Of a stretch of DNA of 64,000 bases, positions 1 to 8,980 are shown one piece after another. The position numbers and the translations under genes were made by a program. The notes beneath the pieces are model-generated. The model was not told the origin of the DNA. It saw nothing but the letters and a program-made list of their open reading frames with translations, and ran no database searches. Each line of letters starts with the position of its first letter. The first letter of the stretch is position 1. The stretch is from Synechococcus elongatus PCC 11801 (GTDB taxonomy: Bacteria > Cyanobacteriota > Cyanobacteriia > Synechococcales > Synechococcaceae): the NCBI RefSeq assembly GCF_003846445.2, contig NZ_CP030139.2, forward strand, positions 434,001 to 498,000, given 5' to 3'.

Positions 1-1
1 A

Positions 2-2272
2 CAAGAACACGACTGCCCGGCGCAGTTTATCCCCAACCCCCGCGACTATCCGGCGATCGATCGCCTTAGTGAAAAACGTTTCCCGATCGCACTCAAGCAT
101 TCCAGTCTGGCGGAGCTAGAAGGCTTCAGCCTGCCCACTTTCCGGCTGACCTTGATCACCGATCGCGAATGCTTTGGTCAGCACGTCCTCGCCTCACCGA
201 CCTACGTCCGCAAACGGCGACGGGCAGCCTCTAAGCAAGTTGACCTCGATCGCCTCAAGCCCGGCGACTACGTCGTCCACCGAAACCATGGCATCGGTCG
301 CTTTACCAAGCTGGAAAGCCTCAGTCTTGGCGGCGAAATGCGCGAGTATCTGGTGCTGCAATATGCCGATGGTCTGCTGCGAGTTGCCGCCGATCAACTT
401 GGCAGCCTCAGCCGCTATCGCGGTATGGGCGGTGAGCGCCCTGAACTGAGCAGCATGACCAGTAAGGCTTGGGAGAAGACCAAAGCCAAAGCCCGCAAAG
501 CCGTTCGGAAAGTCGCGGTCGATTTGCTCAAGCTCTACGCCCAGCGATCGCAGCAGGAGGGTCATGCCTACCCACCGGATCAGCCTTGGCAGCAAGAGCT
601 GGAAGATTCCTTCCCCTACCAGCCGACAGCGGATCAGCTCAAGGCGGTAGAAGCAGTCAAGCGCGATATGGAAAGTCCGCAACCGATGGATCGCTTAGTC
701 TGCGGGGACGTGGGTTTTGGCAAAACGGAAGTCGCGGTTCGCGCCATCTTTAAGGCAGTGACCGCCGGAAAGCAGGTGGCTTTACTTGCTCCGACAACGA
801 TCCTGACCCAGCAGCACTACCACACCCTCAAGGAACGCTTCGCGCCCTATCCAATTCAAATTGGCTTGCTCAACCGCTTCCGAACGGCGAGTGAACGGCA
901 GCAGATTTTGCAGCGCCTCGCGACTGGTGAACTTGATGTCGTGGTTGGCACCCACCAGCTCCTGGGCAAAAACACGCAGTTTCGCGATCTTGGCCTGCTA
1001 GTCGTCGATGAAGAGCAGCGCTTTGGCGTTAACCAGAAGGAAAAAATCAAAGCCCTCAAAACCCAGGTCGATGTTCTGACCCTGAGTGCCACACCGATTC
1101 CGCGCACGCTCTACATGGCGCTCTCAGGTGTGCGGGAAATGAGCCTGATCACTACCCCGCCCCCTTCCCGTCGCCCGATTAAAACCCACCTAATGCCCTA
1201 CGACTTGGAGGCGGTGCGGACGGCAATTTCCCAGGAGATCGATCGCGGTGGACAAGTCTTCTATGTCGTCCCTCGTGTCGAAGGAATTGAGGCGATCGCG
1301 ACTCGCTTGCAGGAAATGTTGCCCAGCTTGCGCCTTGCCGTTGCCCATGGTCAGATGCCAGAAGGCGAATTGGAGGCAACGATGCTGGCCTTCAATAACG
1401 GCGAAGCCGACGCGATGATCTGCACCACGATCATCGAGTCTGGCTTGGATATTCCCCGCGTCAACACGATTTTGATCGAAGACGCCCAGCGCTTTGGCCT
1501 TTCGCAGCTCTACCAGTTGCGCGGTCGCGTCGGTCGGGCTGGAATTCAAGCCCACGCTTGGCTGTTCTATCCCGGTGAAACGGTGCTCTCCGATCAGGCA
1601 CGACAACGCTTGCGGGCTATTCAGGAGTTCACACAGCTGGGATCGGGCTATCAGCTCGCCATGCGGGACTTAGAGATTCGTGGCGTTGGCAACCTGCTGG
1701 GAGTCGAGCAATCCGGTCAGATGGAGGCGATCGGCTTCGACCTCTACATGGAAATGCTGCAGGAATCGCTGCAGGAAATTCGCGGTCAAGATATTCCCCA
1801 GGTTGATGACACCCAGATCGACCTCAATCTCACGGCCTTCATCCCTGCTGACTACATTCCCGACCTCGATGCCAAGATGAGCGCCTATCGGGCTGTAGCC
1901 TCGGCGCGTACCCCCGCTGATCTGCTGCAAATCGCAGCGGACTGGAGCGATCGCTATGGCCCGTTGCCCAAAGCGGCTCAGCAATTGCTGCGGGTAATGG
2001 AACTCAAGCAAGTGGCAAAATCACTGGGCTTTGCCCGCATTCGCACTGAGTCCAAGCAGCACGTCATTCTAGAAACGCCGATGGAAGCCCCAGCGTGGAA
2101 ACGCCTGCACGAAAAAATTGCTAGCAATCTTCAGAGCCGTTTTGTCTATGCCTCAGGGCGCGTTACTGTGCGCGGGTTAGGGCTTCAGAGTGCTGAGCAG
2201 CAGGTGGAAAATCTGATCACTTGGCTCAGCCCCCTGCAAAGCACCTTGTCAGAATTGGCGATCGCCGCCTAA
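2..2272 (+). CDS. mfd: Transcription-repair coupling factor Mfd (5' end outside window)
   Basis: Mfd removes RNA polymerase stalled at DNA lesions and recruits UvrA. The frame is open from base 2, so only the last 756 residues are visible of a protein that usually has about 1,150; the UvrB-like N-terminus lies before the window. Seen in order: the CarD-like RNA-polymerase interaction domain ([15 protein letters not shown], about nt 260-305), the Walker A loop GDVGFGKTE (about nt 704), the DEEQ box (about nt 1006), superfamily-2 helicase motifs including [10 protein letters not shown], the RecG/Mfd-type segment [10 protein letters not shown], and the C-terminal TRCF domain that binds UvrA. The stop at 2270-2272 is followed by a short spacer before the next plus-strand gene. 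The identity is secure from the combination of RID, DEEQ and TRCF regions. RecG is excluded by the RID domain. Confidence 0.97.
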   Translation, partial: QEHDCPAQFIPNPRDYPAIDRLSEKRFPIALKHSSLAELEGFSLPTFRLTLITDRECFGQHVLASPTYVRKRRRAASKQVDLDRLKPGDYVVHRNHGIGRFTKLESLSLGGEMREYLVLQYADGLLRVAADQLGSLSRYRGMGGERPELSSMTSKAWEKTKAKARKAVRKVAVDLLKLYAQRSQQEGHAYPPDQPWQQELEDSFPYQPTADQLKAVEAVKRDMESPQPMDRLVCGDVGFGKTEVAVRAIFKAVTAGKQVALLAPTTILTQQHYHTLKERFAPYPIQIGLLNRFRTASERQQILQRLATGELDVVVGTHQLLGKNTQFRDLGLLVVDEEQRFGVNQKEKIKALKTQVDVLTLSATPIPRTLYMALSGVREMSLITTPPPSRRPIKTHLMPYDLEAVRTAISQEIDRGGQVFYVVPRVEGIEAIATRLQEMLPSLRLAVAHGQMPEGELEATMLAFNNGEADAMICTTIIESGLDIPRVNTILIEDAQRFGLSQLYQLRGRVGRAGIQAHAWLFYPGETVLSDQARQRLRAIQEFTQLGSGYQLAMRDLEIRGVGNLLGVEQSGQMEAIGFDLYMEMLQESLQEIRGQDIPQVDDTQIDLNLTAFIPADYIPDLDAKMSAYRAVASARTPADLLQIAADWSDRYGPLPKAAQQLLRVMELKQVAKSLGFARIRTESKQHVILETPMEAPAWKRLHEKIASNLQSRFVYASGRVTVRGLGLQSAEQQVENLITWLSPLQSTLSELAIAA

Positions 2273-2385
2273 ATTCAGAAACCAAAAAGAGACTTAAGCG
2301 TCTGATGTTCTCGGTGGACATGCGGCCAGCTTAGGATTGTTAGTCCGGTCGGTGCTTGTCCGGCCTTTTGCGTCTAGGAAACTCG

Positions 2386-2679
2386 ATGAAACTGCTGCCC
2401 ATTGTTGCGATCGCCCTTGGATTCGCTACACCTGTTCACGCCAAAGACGAGATCCCAGCAGCAAAACAGGCCAACTTCCTACAGGTCTGCCAAGAAACGG
2501 CTAAAACTCGGGGGGCTCCCTCCCAGTTCGCTCGGCCCATCTGTCAGTGCATGCTCAATGAGCTGCGATCCAAAGGGAATGCTTATTTGATCAGCTTGGA
2601 AAAAAATCAAAAGCTACAGCAGGATTTTGCGACGCGGGCTTCCCTAAGCTGTATCTCCAGCCTGATTAAAGGACAGTAA
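2386..2679 (+). CDS. Small exported four-cysteine protein, unknown function
   Basis: This 97-residue protein starts with a typical signal peptide of about 19 residues (MKLLPIVAIALGFATPVHA, then KD). The mature part is about 78 residues with four cysteines (QVCQE, PICQCML, LSCISS) that could form two disulfides in the periplasm. I chose the ATG at 2386 because the signal peptide begins there and AGGA lies 8 nt upstream; the open frame extends 10 codons further without adding sense. It is separated from mfd by 113 nt and probably has its own promoter. I do not recognise the family; the spacing of the cysteines suggests a small helical periplasmic protein. Function unknown. Confidence 0.7.
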   Translation: MKLLPIVAIALGFATPVHAKDEIPAAKQANFLQVCQETAKTRGAPSQFARPICQCMLNELRSKGNAYLISLEKNQKLQQDFATRASLSCISSLIKGQ

Positions 2680-2939
2680 AAACACGGATCCTTAGGCCTC
2701 GTTTCCCAGTCTTAGGAGTGATCAGCTGGGACACTTGGGAGGCATGGATTGCTGCAGTCCGTTGAGATTAAGGCCGGGCCTAGTGCTTTATGCAGATCCT
2801 TTGTTGAGCAATTGCTGCAAATGAAGCGGTAGGCTGCTGACTGCGAGTCTTCAGGCTGATCTCAGCCCTCAACCGTAGACCAGCCAAGCAGAAACATCAC
2901 TTCCATGCTGCGAAGTGAGTAGCGGGAGAAGCCTGAATC

Positions 2940-3335
2940 ATGGTCGAGCTAGAAGTCTTCGAAAAAGGCCTCCGTATCCTAGCCGAAGGGACTCGCCTCA
3001 GCTTAGAAACCCTCTCGGTTCTCTGTGTTTTGGTTGGGTTACTAGCAACCCTGCGCCGCACGAGTATGATGCGACGACAACTCAGGCACAGTAGCGACTT
3101 GCCCTTCACCAAAATTCGCTTAGGGTTTGGGGCCTGGCTCTCGTTAGCTCTCGAGTTTCAGCTGGGTGCCGATATTGTGGCAACCACCACCACACCTAAC
3201 ACTGTTAACCTCATTCAGCTTGGCGTGGTAGCTCTGATCCGAACCTTTCTTAATTTTTTCCTGGCTCGGGAAATGGAGATGGAGCACCGAATGGAAACCC
3301 AAGCTCGCTCGGCGCAGGATAATACTCCAACTTAG
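2940..3335 (+). CDS. DUF1622 family membrane protein
   Basis: This 131-residue protein has three hydrophobic helices: about residues 20-38 (LSVLCVLVGLLATL), 61-80 (LGFGAWLSLALEFQLGADIV) and 90-109 (NLIQLGVVALIRTFLNFFL). A charged, Met/Glu-rich tail (AREMEMEHRMETQ) follows. The segments around RLGFGAWLSLALEFQLGADI and the last helix match my memory of the DUF1622 family, small inner-membrane proteins of unknown role found in many bacteria. The ATG at 2940 has a GGAG about 12 nt upstream. It stands alone: 260 nt from the previous gene and converging on a minus-strand acyltransferase. No function can be assigned beyond an integral membrane location. Confidence 0.75.
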   Translation: MVELEVFEKGLRILAEGTRLSLETLSVLCVLVGLLATLRRTSMMRRQLRHSSDLPFTKIRLGFGAWLSLALEFQLGADIVATTTTPNTVNLIQLGVVALIRTFLNFFLAREMEMEHRMETQARSAQDNTPT

Positions 3336-3429
3336 GGAGTGCAAAACAGTGCCAGCGAGAACCCATTAGCAACAGGAACGGAGAGGAAATGTTGAATTCG
3401 CAGGTGCAAGGTGCAGCAGGCAGTCGGGA

Positions 3430-4080
3430 TCAAAGGTGATCTGCGATCGCGCTGGGATCTTCTTGGATAGCTCGCCGTCGGAGCAGTCTTGCAGGCGATC
3501 CAACGAGGACAGAACCAGTTGGATAAGAACCGTGGGTTAGCGCTTGAGCACCGACAATACTGCCGGCCCCGAGTTGGGTACCGCCCCGAATCACGGCGGC
3601 AGTACAAATCCAGCAGTCCGATCCAATTTGAACGGGTTGATTAGAAATAGGTTGATCATCAATCGGGCGCGAGGGGTCATCGTAGCGATGTTCTGTCGGA
3701 TTGATCACTGCATGGGAAGCAATACGCGTCAGGCGTCCAATCGTCGTGCCACTGTTGGCAAACACGATCGCAAAGGAGTTCACTGAAACATCTCCTTCCA
3801 GCACAAGATCACCGGAATAGGCCAATAACTTTGTGCGGGGATAGAGGGTGCAACCTGGACCAATTTTGATGCGGGCTCCTGCTTTCGCCACCAGTTCTAC
3901 ATCGTCGTGAATAATGCAGCCTGGCCCAATCCAAATTCGGTCTTCACCACTGATCTGCAGATGGCGGCCAATGCGAATGGCCTGAATTTGAGGGTAGAGC
4001 CAGCGATAGAACCGAGCCCTCCAAGCCGGTTGATGCCAAGACCAGCGGCGATAAAGGCCTCGTAACAGCGATCGCAGCAT
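3430..4080 (-). CDS. Left-handed beta-helix acyltransferase (hexapeptide repeat)
   Basis: A 216-residue transferase of the LbetaH superfamily. After a basic N-terminus (RRWSWHQPAWRARFYRWLY) come the hexapeptide turns typical of the fold (IWIGPGC, IKIGPGC, LVLEGDVSVNS, TTIGRLTRIASHAVI, VQIGSDCWI, TQLGAGSIVGA). It ends with SVLVGSPARLLRRR, the usual C-terminal signature of sugar or maltose O-acetyltransferases, and HAVINPTEHRYDD resembles the catalytic histidine region. It probably acetylates a cell-surface sugar. The start ATG at 4080 follows AGGAAGGAG. The gene begins 15 nt after the stop of the upstream glycan-type gene on the same strand, so the two are almost certainly co-transcribed. The acceptor substrate cannot be read from the sequence. 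Confidence 0.85.
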   Translation of the reverse strand: MLRSLLRGLYRRWSWHQPAWRARFYRWLYPQIQAIRIGRHLQISGEDRIWIGPGCIIHDDVELVAKAGARIKIGPGCTLYPRTKLLAYSGDLVLEGDVSVNSFAIVFANSGTTIGRLTRIASHAVINPTEHRYDDPSRPIDDQPISNQPVQIGSDCWICTAAVIRGGTQLGAGSIVGAQALTHGSYPTGSVLVGSPARLLRRRAIQEDPSAIADHL

Positions 4081-4095
4081 GCTCCTTCCTCGTGA

Positions 4096-5139
4096 TTAAC
4101 GGAGCGACAGGAGCGATCGCTCCGCCGCTTGAATGCGTGCCCAGTGTAGTCGAAGGTGGAACCAGCGATGCCAACTGCCGCGATAAGGTTGTAGCGATCG
4201 TAGGGAAAAACTTCGGCAGGGCCAATCCAGTAGCAGACGACTGTTGAAGTTGGCCGTCGACAAAGAATAAATCGTGGGTTGCCAGCCACACTGCCGCAGC
4301 GCTGCAATCAGAAGCTCGGCTGGATAACCACCCAACGACTCTGGCAATAGCAGCAAGCGATCGCTCCACCCTTGCTGTGCCAGCCAAGTCGTCAGATCCA
4401 AGGCCTTGAAACGAGGATGCACTTTGAGGAGGACAGGCCGTGGTGTCATCAGTAGAGGGCGACACCAATCGGTTAAAAGTGCCCAAAAGTCCTCGGGATG
4501 CCGCAGCTGGGGCAGGAGGTTGGGTAAAAGCAACATAATCGGATCGAGATCAGTTGGTAGCCTTTGGATAACGGTCTGCCACGCCTCGGCAAAACTTGTG
4601 GACTGCCAACAGAACTGTTGATAGTCCTGCCAGAGCTGCCGATAGTCTTGGGGCGCTACCCGATGCCAACGATGGGGCGGATGGTTGTACCAACGGGGTT
4701 GATGACTGAGGGCGTAGCGGCGTTGCCGACTCGATCGCGACCGCAGAGCAATTTCTGCCAAGGACTGTAGAACAGCGACCACTTCATCACGCTGCCGGTA
4801 GTAAAACCCTAAGCTGTCGCCGCAAATCCAAGTCTCACTTCCCTGACTGAGAAACTGCCGCTGTTTAGCCTGCCACTCAACATTGATCAGCACCCTACCG
4901 TACTGCAACTCAGCAGCAGCCTCTGCCGTGAGCCAGCGATCGCCGCGATCGCGCCAAGCCAACCAGGCTTGCAGATGCTGTTCGACCCATTGGCGACGAT
5001 CAGGTGAGTAGGCTCCGGTCAACACAACGTCTACAGGATCAGTAAGGCTAGCTGCCGATAACGCGGCCAACTGCCCCAGCAGCTGCAAAATACCGCCCGT
5101 GACCACGAGTGTCGAAGGCTGCTGGTTAGAGCCCTCCAT
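4096..5139 (-). CDS. Putative capsule/sialyl-type glycosyltransferase (GT52-like)
   Basis: A 347-residue soluble protein. The C-terminal half carries LLKVHPRFK (about residue 250), then LPESLGGYPAELLIAAL, then PTIYSLSTANF. This order (HPR, then a Leu-Pro segment and P-E-LL, then a Ser-Thr-Ala segment) is what I associate with the GT52/polysialyltransferase-like fold of capsule and LOS glycosyltransferases. The N-terminus TLVVTGGILQLLGQLAAL fits a Rossmann-like start. I selected the ATG at 5139, not the upstream TTG at 5178, because GGAGGAGG ends 6 nt before it. It is the first gene of a two-gene unit with the acetyltransferase 15 nt downstream, which supports a surface glycan role. Family assignment is inference from motif order only; the donor sugar is unknown. 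Confidence 0.55.
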   Translation of the reverse strand: MEGSNQQPSTLVVTGGILQLLGQLAALSAASLTDPVDVVLTGAYSPDRRQWVEQHLQAWLAWRDRGDRWLTAEAAAELQYGRVLINVEWQAKQRQFLSQGSETWICGDSLGFYYRQRDEVVAVLQSLAEIALRSRSSRQRRYALSHQPRWYNHPPHRWHRVAPQDYRQLWQDYQQFCWQSTSFAEAWQTVIQRLPTDLDPIMLLLPNLLPQLRHPEDFWALLTDWCRPLLMTPRPVLLKVHPRFKALDLTTWLAQQGWSDRLLLLPESLGGYPAELLIAALRQCGWQPTIYSLSTANFNSRLLLDWPCRSFSLRSLQPYRGSWHRWFHLRLHWARIQAAERSLLSLR

Positions 5140-5498
5140 TAGCCTCCTCCCACAAGAAGCTGCAGTTTCAGTTTGCAACTGTGAGGAATGTTAATTCCTA
5201 GAGGCGATCGCGGGTATTTCTCTGGCAAGGTGAATGAATCGTCATGAATAAAAGCAGGAGCAGAGTTGTGAACTGCCTCAATTGAACAGTTAAGCCAACC
5301 GATCAGCATCTTACTCTAGCAAGATCATGGGTGAGGCTCTAGTCCGTCTCTATTGATGAATGAGTCTTGCAGACTTGTGATCTCTTACCAATGCCTTTGC
5401 TTCACTAAGCGTCTCTATTACCAAAGCAGGATCCGTACGATGAGACATGAGTTCACAGACAACTTCCCATCGCACAGTATCCTCTTTCACGACCCTTG
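5140..5498. other. Intergenic region between glycan pair and aqpZ
   Basis: About 360 bases without a credible gene. It must contain the promoter of the minus-strand glycan pair, whose leader includes the inverted TTAATTCC-type AT-rich segment near 5190. A short inverted repeat AGTCT-TGC-AGACT sits at about 5363-5375 and resembles the AGACT half-sites described elsewhere in this window. An open frame at 5353-5544 runs into aqpZ antisense and has no ribosome binding site; I do not call it. Confidence 0.5.
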
Positions 5499-6251
5499 TT
5501 ATTCTGCTGATTCGCGACTCGAAGGCTCAAACACAGCAAGGTAAAAATAGCCTGCTGCGATCGCGCCAATAATTGGTGCCAACCAGAACAACCAGAGTTG
5601 ACTGATAATTTCTGTTGATCCAGCAAAGAGTGCAACGCCTGTGCTTCGAGCCGGATTCACAGAAGTATTGGTAACAGGAATACTAATCAGGTGAATCAAT
5701 GTCAGGCTCCAGCCGATAGGAATTGGTGCAAAGCCTTTTGGGGCGCGGCGATCGGTAGACCCCAAAATCACCAAAAGGAATATAAACGTCATCACCACTT
5801 CCGTGATTAAGGCCGCAAGCAGGTTATAGCCTCCCGGCGAATGGGCTCCGAAACCATTGGTAGCTAAGGGATTGCTGCCGCTGAGCGCAAAGCCAGGACG
5901 ACCGCTTGCGATCAAATAAATGACACCTCCAGCGGCAATAGCCCCCAGCACCTGGGCCACGATGTAGGGCAATAACTCTGAGCCCCGGAATCGCTTACCT
6001 GCCCAAAGGCCAAAGGAAACTGCTGGGTTGATGTGACACCCGGAAATGTGACCAATCGCATATGCCATCGTCAGAAGTGTCAACCCAAAAGCGATCGAGA
6101 CACCGAGAAATCCCAATCCGAAGAAGTTGGCATTCTGATCCGGTTGTGCTGAGTAGGGGAAGGCAGCTGCCAGCACGGCACTGCCACACCCACCCAAAAC
6201 TAACCAGAACGTTCCTATAAACTCTGCAACGCACCGCTTTGTTAAAGGCAT
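5499..6251 (-). CDS. aqpZ: Aquaporin Z-type water channel
   Basis: A 250-residue membrane channel with the two half-helix signatures of the MIP family: HINPAVSFG (about residue 73) and SVNPARSTG (about residue 198). These form the NPA constriction. Six transmembrane stretches are visible, starting with [20 protein letters not shown], and the arginine after the second NPA is present. The selectivity context (HIxNPAVS, VNPARS) fits AqpZ, an orthodox water channel, better than GlpF. It acts in the cytoplasmic membrane in osmotic adjustment. The ATG at 6251 is preceded by GAGG 8 nt upstream. The gene is monocistronic, with long AT-rich flanks on both sides, and a 13-nt palindrome (AGCTTT-T-AAAGCT, 6265-6277) lies in its leader. 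Confidence 0.93.
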   Translation of the reverse strand: MPLTKRCVAEFIGTFWLVLGGCGSAVLAAAFPYSAQPDQNANFFGLGFLGVSIAFGLTLLTMAYAIGHISGCHINPAVSFGLWAGKRFRGSELLPYIVAQVLGAIAAGGVIYLIASGRPGFALSGSNPLATNGFGAHSPGGYNLLAALITEVVMTFIFLLVILGSTDRRAPKGFAPIPIGWSLTLIHLISIPVTNTSVNPARSTGVALFAGSTEIISQLWLFWLAPIIGAIAAGYFYLAVFEPSSRESAE

Positions 6252-6817
6252 TGTTTACCCTCTAAGCTTTTAAAGCTGCCCCTTAAAATAAAGTTCGCAT
6301 TTGCGATCGGCAAGACAGCATCAACAAAAATAAAGAATTGACTTTTCCCTGTAGCTGGTGACTGGAGCTGTTCGGGGTCACTCATGCAAAAATAAAAGAC
6401 TAAAATTAAGGCCTTGTATTTCTCAGTGATTCTCTTCTTAAAAATCTAGGTAAATAGCATAGACCAAAAGCTGTTTTAAATTGAAAAACTATTTGTTATG
6501 AAAAGTCATTTTGAGGCTCTCGGGCGATCGCTGACTCACTACATCTCATGAGCCAAAGCGGTTTTGAGCGGGGACGGCTTGAGCCATTTTCTGTTGAATC
6601 AGCCTGTTTTAACTGCTGCGAACTGCGATCGCTGACTCGTTGCCTCTCTTGTAAGGAGGCGATTGCTCCGTTGACTCCTCTGTCCACTGAGTTACACCGT
6701 TATCTCTCTGCTCCGACCTTACGGCTGTCAACTGCTTGCCGATACCATCCCGACATTCCACAATCAAAGTCATAGACAGGGCTGGAATCCTGCCAAACGG
6801 CACAGAGGAGAGAACTG
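6252..6817. other. AT-rich divergent intergenic region, aqpZ / response regulator
   Basis: About 565 bases with no gene I can support. Contents: the palindrome AGCTTTTAAAGCT at 6265-6277 in the aqpZ leader; an AGACTAAAATTAAG element at 6397-6410, like elements upstream of malic enzyme and of the DUF362/5-FCL pair; and a 14-nt direct repeat, GCGATCGCTGACTC, at about 6526 and 6628. The open frame at 6548-6775 has no Shine-Dalgarno and unusual composition and is not called. Promoters for both flanking genes must be here. Confidence 0.5.
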
Positions 6818-7351
6818 GTGAGCCTAGAGAAGATCCTGATCATTGACGACAGCCGAGTGATTCGGGCCCGGATCCGTGACATGTTGCCTCAGGGAAACTT
6901 TGAAGTCCTCGAAGCTCAGGATGGGGCCGAAGGATTGCAACTGATTCGCCAAGTTCATCCCAATCTAGTGTTGATGGACTTTTTGATGCCACGGATGAAT
7001 GGCTGGGAAGTCCTGCAGCAGCTTCAGCAAGATGCCACACTCTGGGATATCCCGCTGGTGGTGATGTCAGGCCGCAAGGAAGAGGTAACGGAACACGTTA
7101 CCGAGCCCTTCGAATATTTCGAGTTTGTGGGCAAGCCCTTTGAACGCCACGACTTAGTTGAGGCGATTCGCTCGGCGATGGCTAAAGCACGCCAGCGAGC
7201 CTCTAAACCTGCGCCTGCACCTGTGGCAGCCGGAAGCAGCGCTGAGGTGGCTGAGTTGAAGCAGCGCCTCAAGACTGTTGAGGAAGAATTGGCGTCGCTG
7301 AAGCGGCAGATGGGACAACTGGTGACGTTCATCAAACAACGGCTTCAGTAG
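6818..7351 (+). CDS. Response regulator, receiver domain plus C-terminal coiled coil
   Basis: A 177-residue CheY-like protein. The acidic pair D10-D11 (LIIDDS), the phospho-acceptor D54 (LVLMDFLMPRMNGWE), the Thr/Ser switch position (VVMSGR) and the conserved lysine (FVGKPF) are all present, so the receiver should be phosphorylatable. After about residue 125 comes an Ala/Pro linker (KPAPAPVAAG) and then a coiled coil (VAELKQRLKTVEEELASLKR) in place of a DNA-binding domain. Output is therefore probably by protein contact. The start is GTG at 6818 with GAGGAGAG upstream. It converges on a Ser/Thr kinase gene, and no histidine kinase is adjacent. I cannot name the orthologue. Confidence 0.9.
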   Translation: MSLEKILIIDDSRVIRARIRDMLPQGNFEVLEAQDGAEGLQLIRQVHPNLVLMDFLMPRMNGWEVLQQLQQDATLWDIPLVVMSGRKEEVTEHVTEPFEYFEFVGKPFERHDLVEAIRSAMAKARQRASKPAPAPVAAGSSAEVAELKQRLKTVEEELASLKRQMGQLVTFIKQRLQ

Positions 7352-7360
7352 CGAGCCCTG

Positions 7361-7391
7361 GGCGATCGCTGGTGAATGACTGGCGATCGCC
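7361..7391. terminator. HIP1-based hairpin between convergent genes
   Basis: Two HIP1-containing arms, GGCGATCGC (7361-7369) and GCGATCGCC (7383-7391), can pair across a 13-nt loop between the stops of the plus-strand response regulator and the minus-strand kinase. There is no clear T-run, so termination is inferred from position and shape. Confidence 0.45.
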
Positions 7392-7405
7392 TGATTTAGA
7401 TCCAG

Positions 7406-8980
7406 TTAGCGTCGTGGTTCTATTACGCTCAGAAACTGAGACTCGACGACTTTCAAGGTCTCTCCCTCTGGGACGATCGTGAACGCTCGCTGTTCTCGCT
7501 GCTGGCTGCCATCCGGCCAGATGTAGCGGTTCTCGCCTACAAGTTCAATGCGATCAAGAGATTGACGAGTGATGCTGAAATTTTCAACCGTCACCTCGCG
7601 GAATTGTGCAAAGAACTGCGGATCGAATTGGGCAGCCAGATCGCCAGCAAAATACGTTTGCGCAGTAGACCAATTACGAGCTGCGATCGCACCATAGAGC
7701 GATTGAACCGTGGCGATCGCATTGTCAGCGGTCAGCGTAGTCGGAGCTTCCGGCTCGTCGCTGCCTCCAAACCATTGCTCAGCCAAGGCGCCAATGGGAT
7801 TATTCTTGGCGGCTTCAGCCTCGGCCTTGGCTCGCTCTGCTTCAGCCCTTGCCGCTTCGGCACGACGACGCGCTTCTTGAAGATTGGCTTGCAATTCCTC
7901 GAATTGCTGCTGCAGTGCCTGTTGCTTAGCGCGTTCTTGTTCTTGCCAAAACCAGAGACCGGTTGCCAAGCCTGCTCCCGTCAGGCTCAAGACCAGAAAG
8001 ATCCCAATCCCGAACCACAGACCTCGTCGCGGTTGGGGGCGATTGCTGCGGGGTAGGGGTGGCGGCACAGGTTGCAGTGATCGCGGTTCAGACTTGCGGC
8101 GTGGGGGCTTCGCCCGTCGTTCCTGCTTTCTTGGCTGATCTCGAGGGGCGACTACTTGAGTGGCGATCGCTGTGTCTGTGTACAGTGCCGCTTGGACCTC
8201 AGCGACTGATCCATAGCGCTGGGCCAACTGAGGCTGGCTGGCCTGTTCCAGAATCCCTCGCAGGCTGGGATCGAGATCGGGCAGGAGTGTTTCCCAGAGA
8301 ATCAAGCCAGTGCGAGGATCGGTTGGCCAATCGAGTGGATCCTGCCCTGTCAACGCAAAGCCAAGTGTCATGGCCAAGCCGTAGAGGTCGGTTGCAAAGG
8401 TGACGCGCCCCATCGCTTGCTCGGGTGCCATATAGCCCGGGGTGCCAATGACCTTCGAGGCGGTACGCAGCTGGGTTGCGCTGGCAGTTTCAATCGCTTG
8501 GCGTACCGCACCAAAGTCAATCAGGACGGGCTGACCGTCGGACTCGCGCAGGATGATGTTGTCGGGCTTGATATCCCGATGGATAACGCCTGCCTGGTGG
8601 ATGGGAGCCAAGATAGCCAAGAGCTGTTCTAGAAGCGATCGCGCTTGTGCGGGGGACCGCCGTCCAACCTGCCGCAAGGTCTGACCGGCGATGTACTCCT
8701 GAACGAGGTAGAGTTGCCCCGCCTCTTCAAAATAGGCATAGAGGACCGGCACGCGATCGCAGTGCTGGCCAAGCTGTTCGAGCACTGCGGCTTCACGCTC
8801 AAAAGCGGCGAGCACGACGGGCAAAACGCTGTCATCGGCTGGGGCTTTTAGCTGTTTGACCACTACCGATCGCCGGGAGGGCGTCATGGTATCGATCGCC
8901 AACCACGTTTCGGCAAACCCTCCCGAAGACAACGCAGATTGCAACTGATAGCGACCGGCTAGCAGTGTTGGGGTTCTCAT
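7406..8980 (-). CDS. Membrane-anchored eukaryotic-type Ser/Thr protein kinase
   Basis: A 524-residue kinase. The N-terminal catalytic domain (about residues 11-270) has the glycine loop LSSGGFAETW, the ATP lysine (VVVKQL), the catalytic loop HRDIKPDN, the DFG box (LIDFGAVR) and the APE-type segment (YMAPEQAMG). A basic, Pro-rich linker precedes one transmembrane helix (about 325-347, FGIGIFLVLSLTGAGLATGLW). Then come a long Ala/Glu/Arg coiled coil and a C-terminal domain of about 100 residues (SLYGAIAARNWSTAQTYF onward) resembling the IMS/NTF2-like sensor domains of cyanobacterial proteins. The predicted layout is a cytoplasmic kinase with an extracytoplasmic sensor. Its ATG overlaps the rluD stop by 4 nt (ATGA), placing it last in a five-gene chain. 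Substrates are unknown. Confidence 0.92.
   Translation of the reverse strand: MRTPTLLAGRYQLQSALSSGGFAETWLAIDTMTPSRRSVVVKQLKAPADDSVLPVVLAAFEREAAVLEQLGQHCDRVPVLYAYFEEAGQLYLVQEYIAGQTLRQVGRRSPAQARSLLEQLLAILAPIHQAGVIHRDIKPDNIILRESDGQPVLIDFGAVRQAIETASATQLRTASKVIGTPGYMAPEQAMGRVTFATDLYGLAMTLGFALTGQDPLDWPTDPRTGLILWETLLPDLDPSLRGILEQASQPQLAQRYGSVAEVQAALYTDTAIATQVVAPRDQPRKQERRAKPPRRKSEPRSLQPVPPPLPRSNRPQPRRGLWFGIGIFLVLSLTGAGLATGLWFWQEQERAKQQALQQQFEELQANLQEARRRAEAARAEAERAKAEAEAAKNNPIGALAEQWFGGSDEPEAPTTLTADNAIATVQSLYGAIAARNWSTAQTYFAGDLAAQFDPQFFAQFREVTVENFSITRQSLDRIELVGENRYIWPDGSQQREQRAFTIVPEGETLKVVESQFLSVIEPRR

Noticed and set aside
6548-6775. 75-codon plus-strand frame before the response regulator
   Set aside because: No ribosome binding site; its length is explained by low stop density around the HIP1 repeat.
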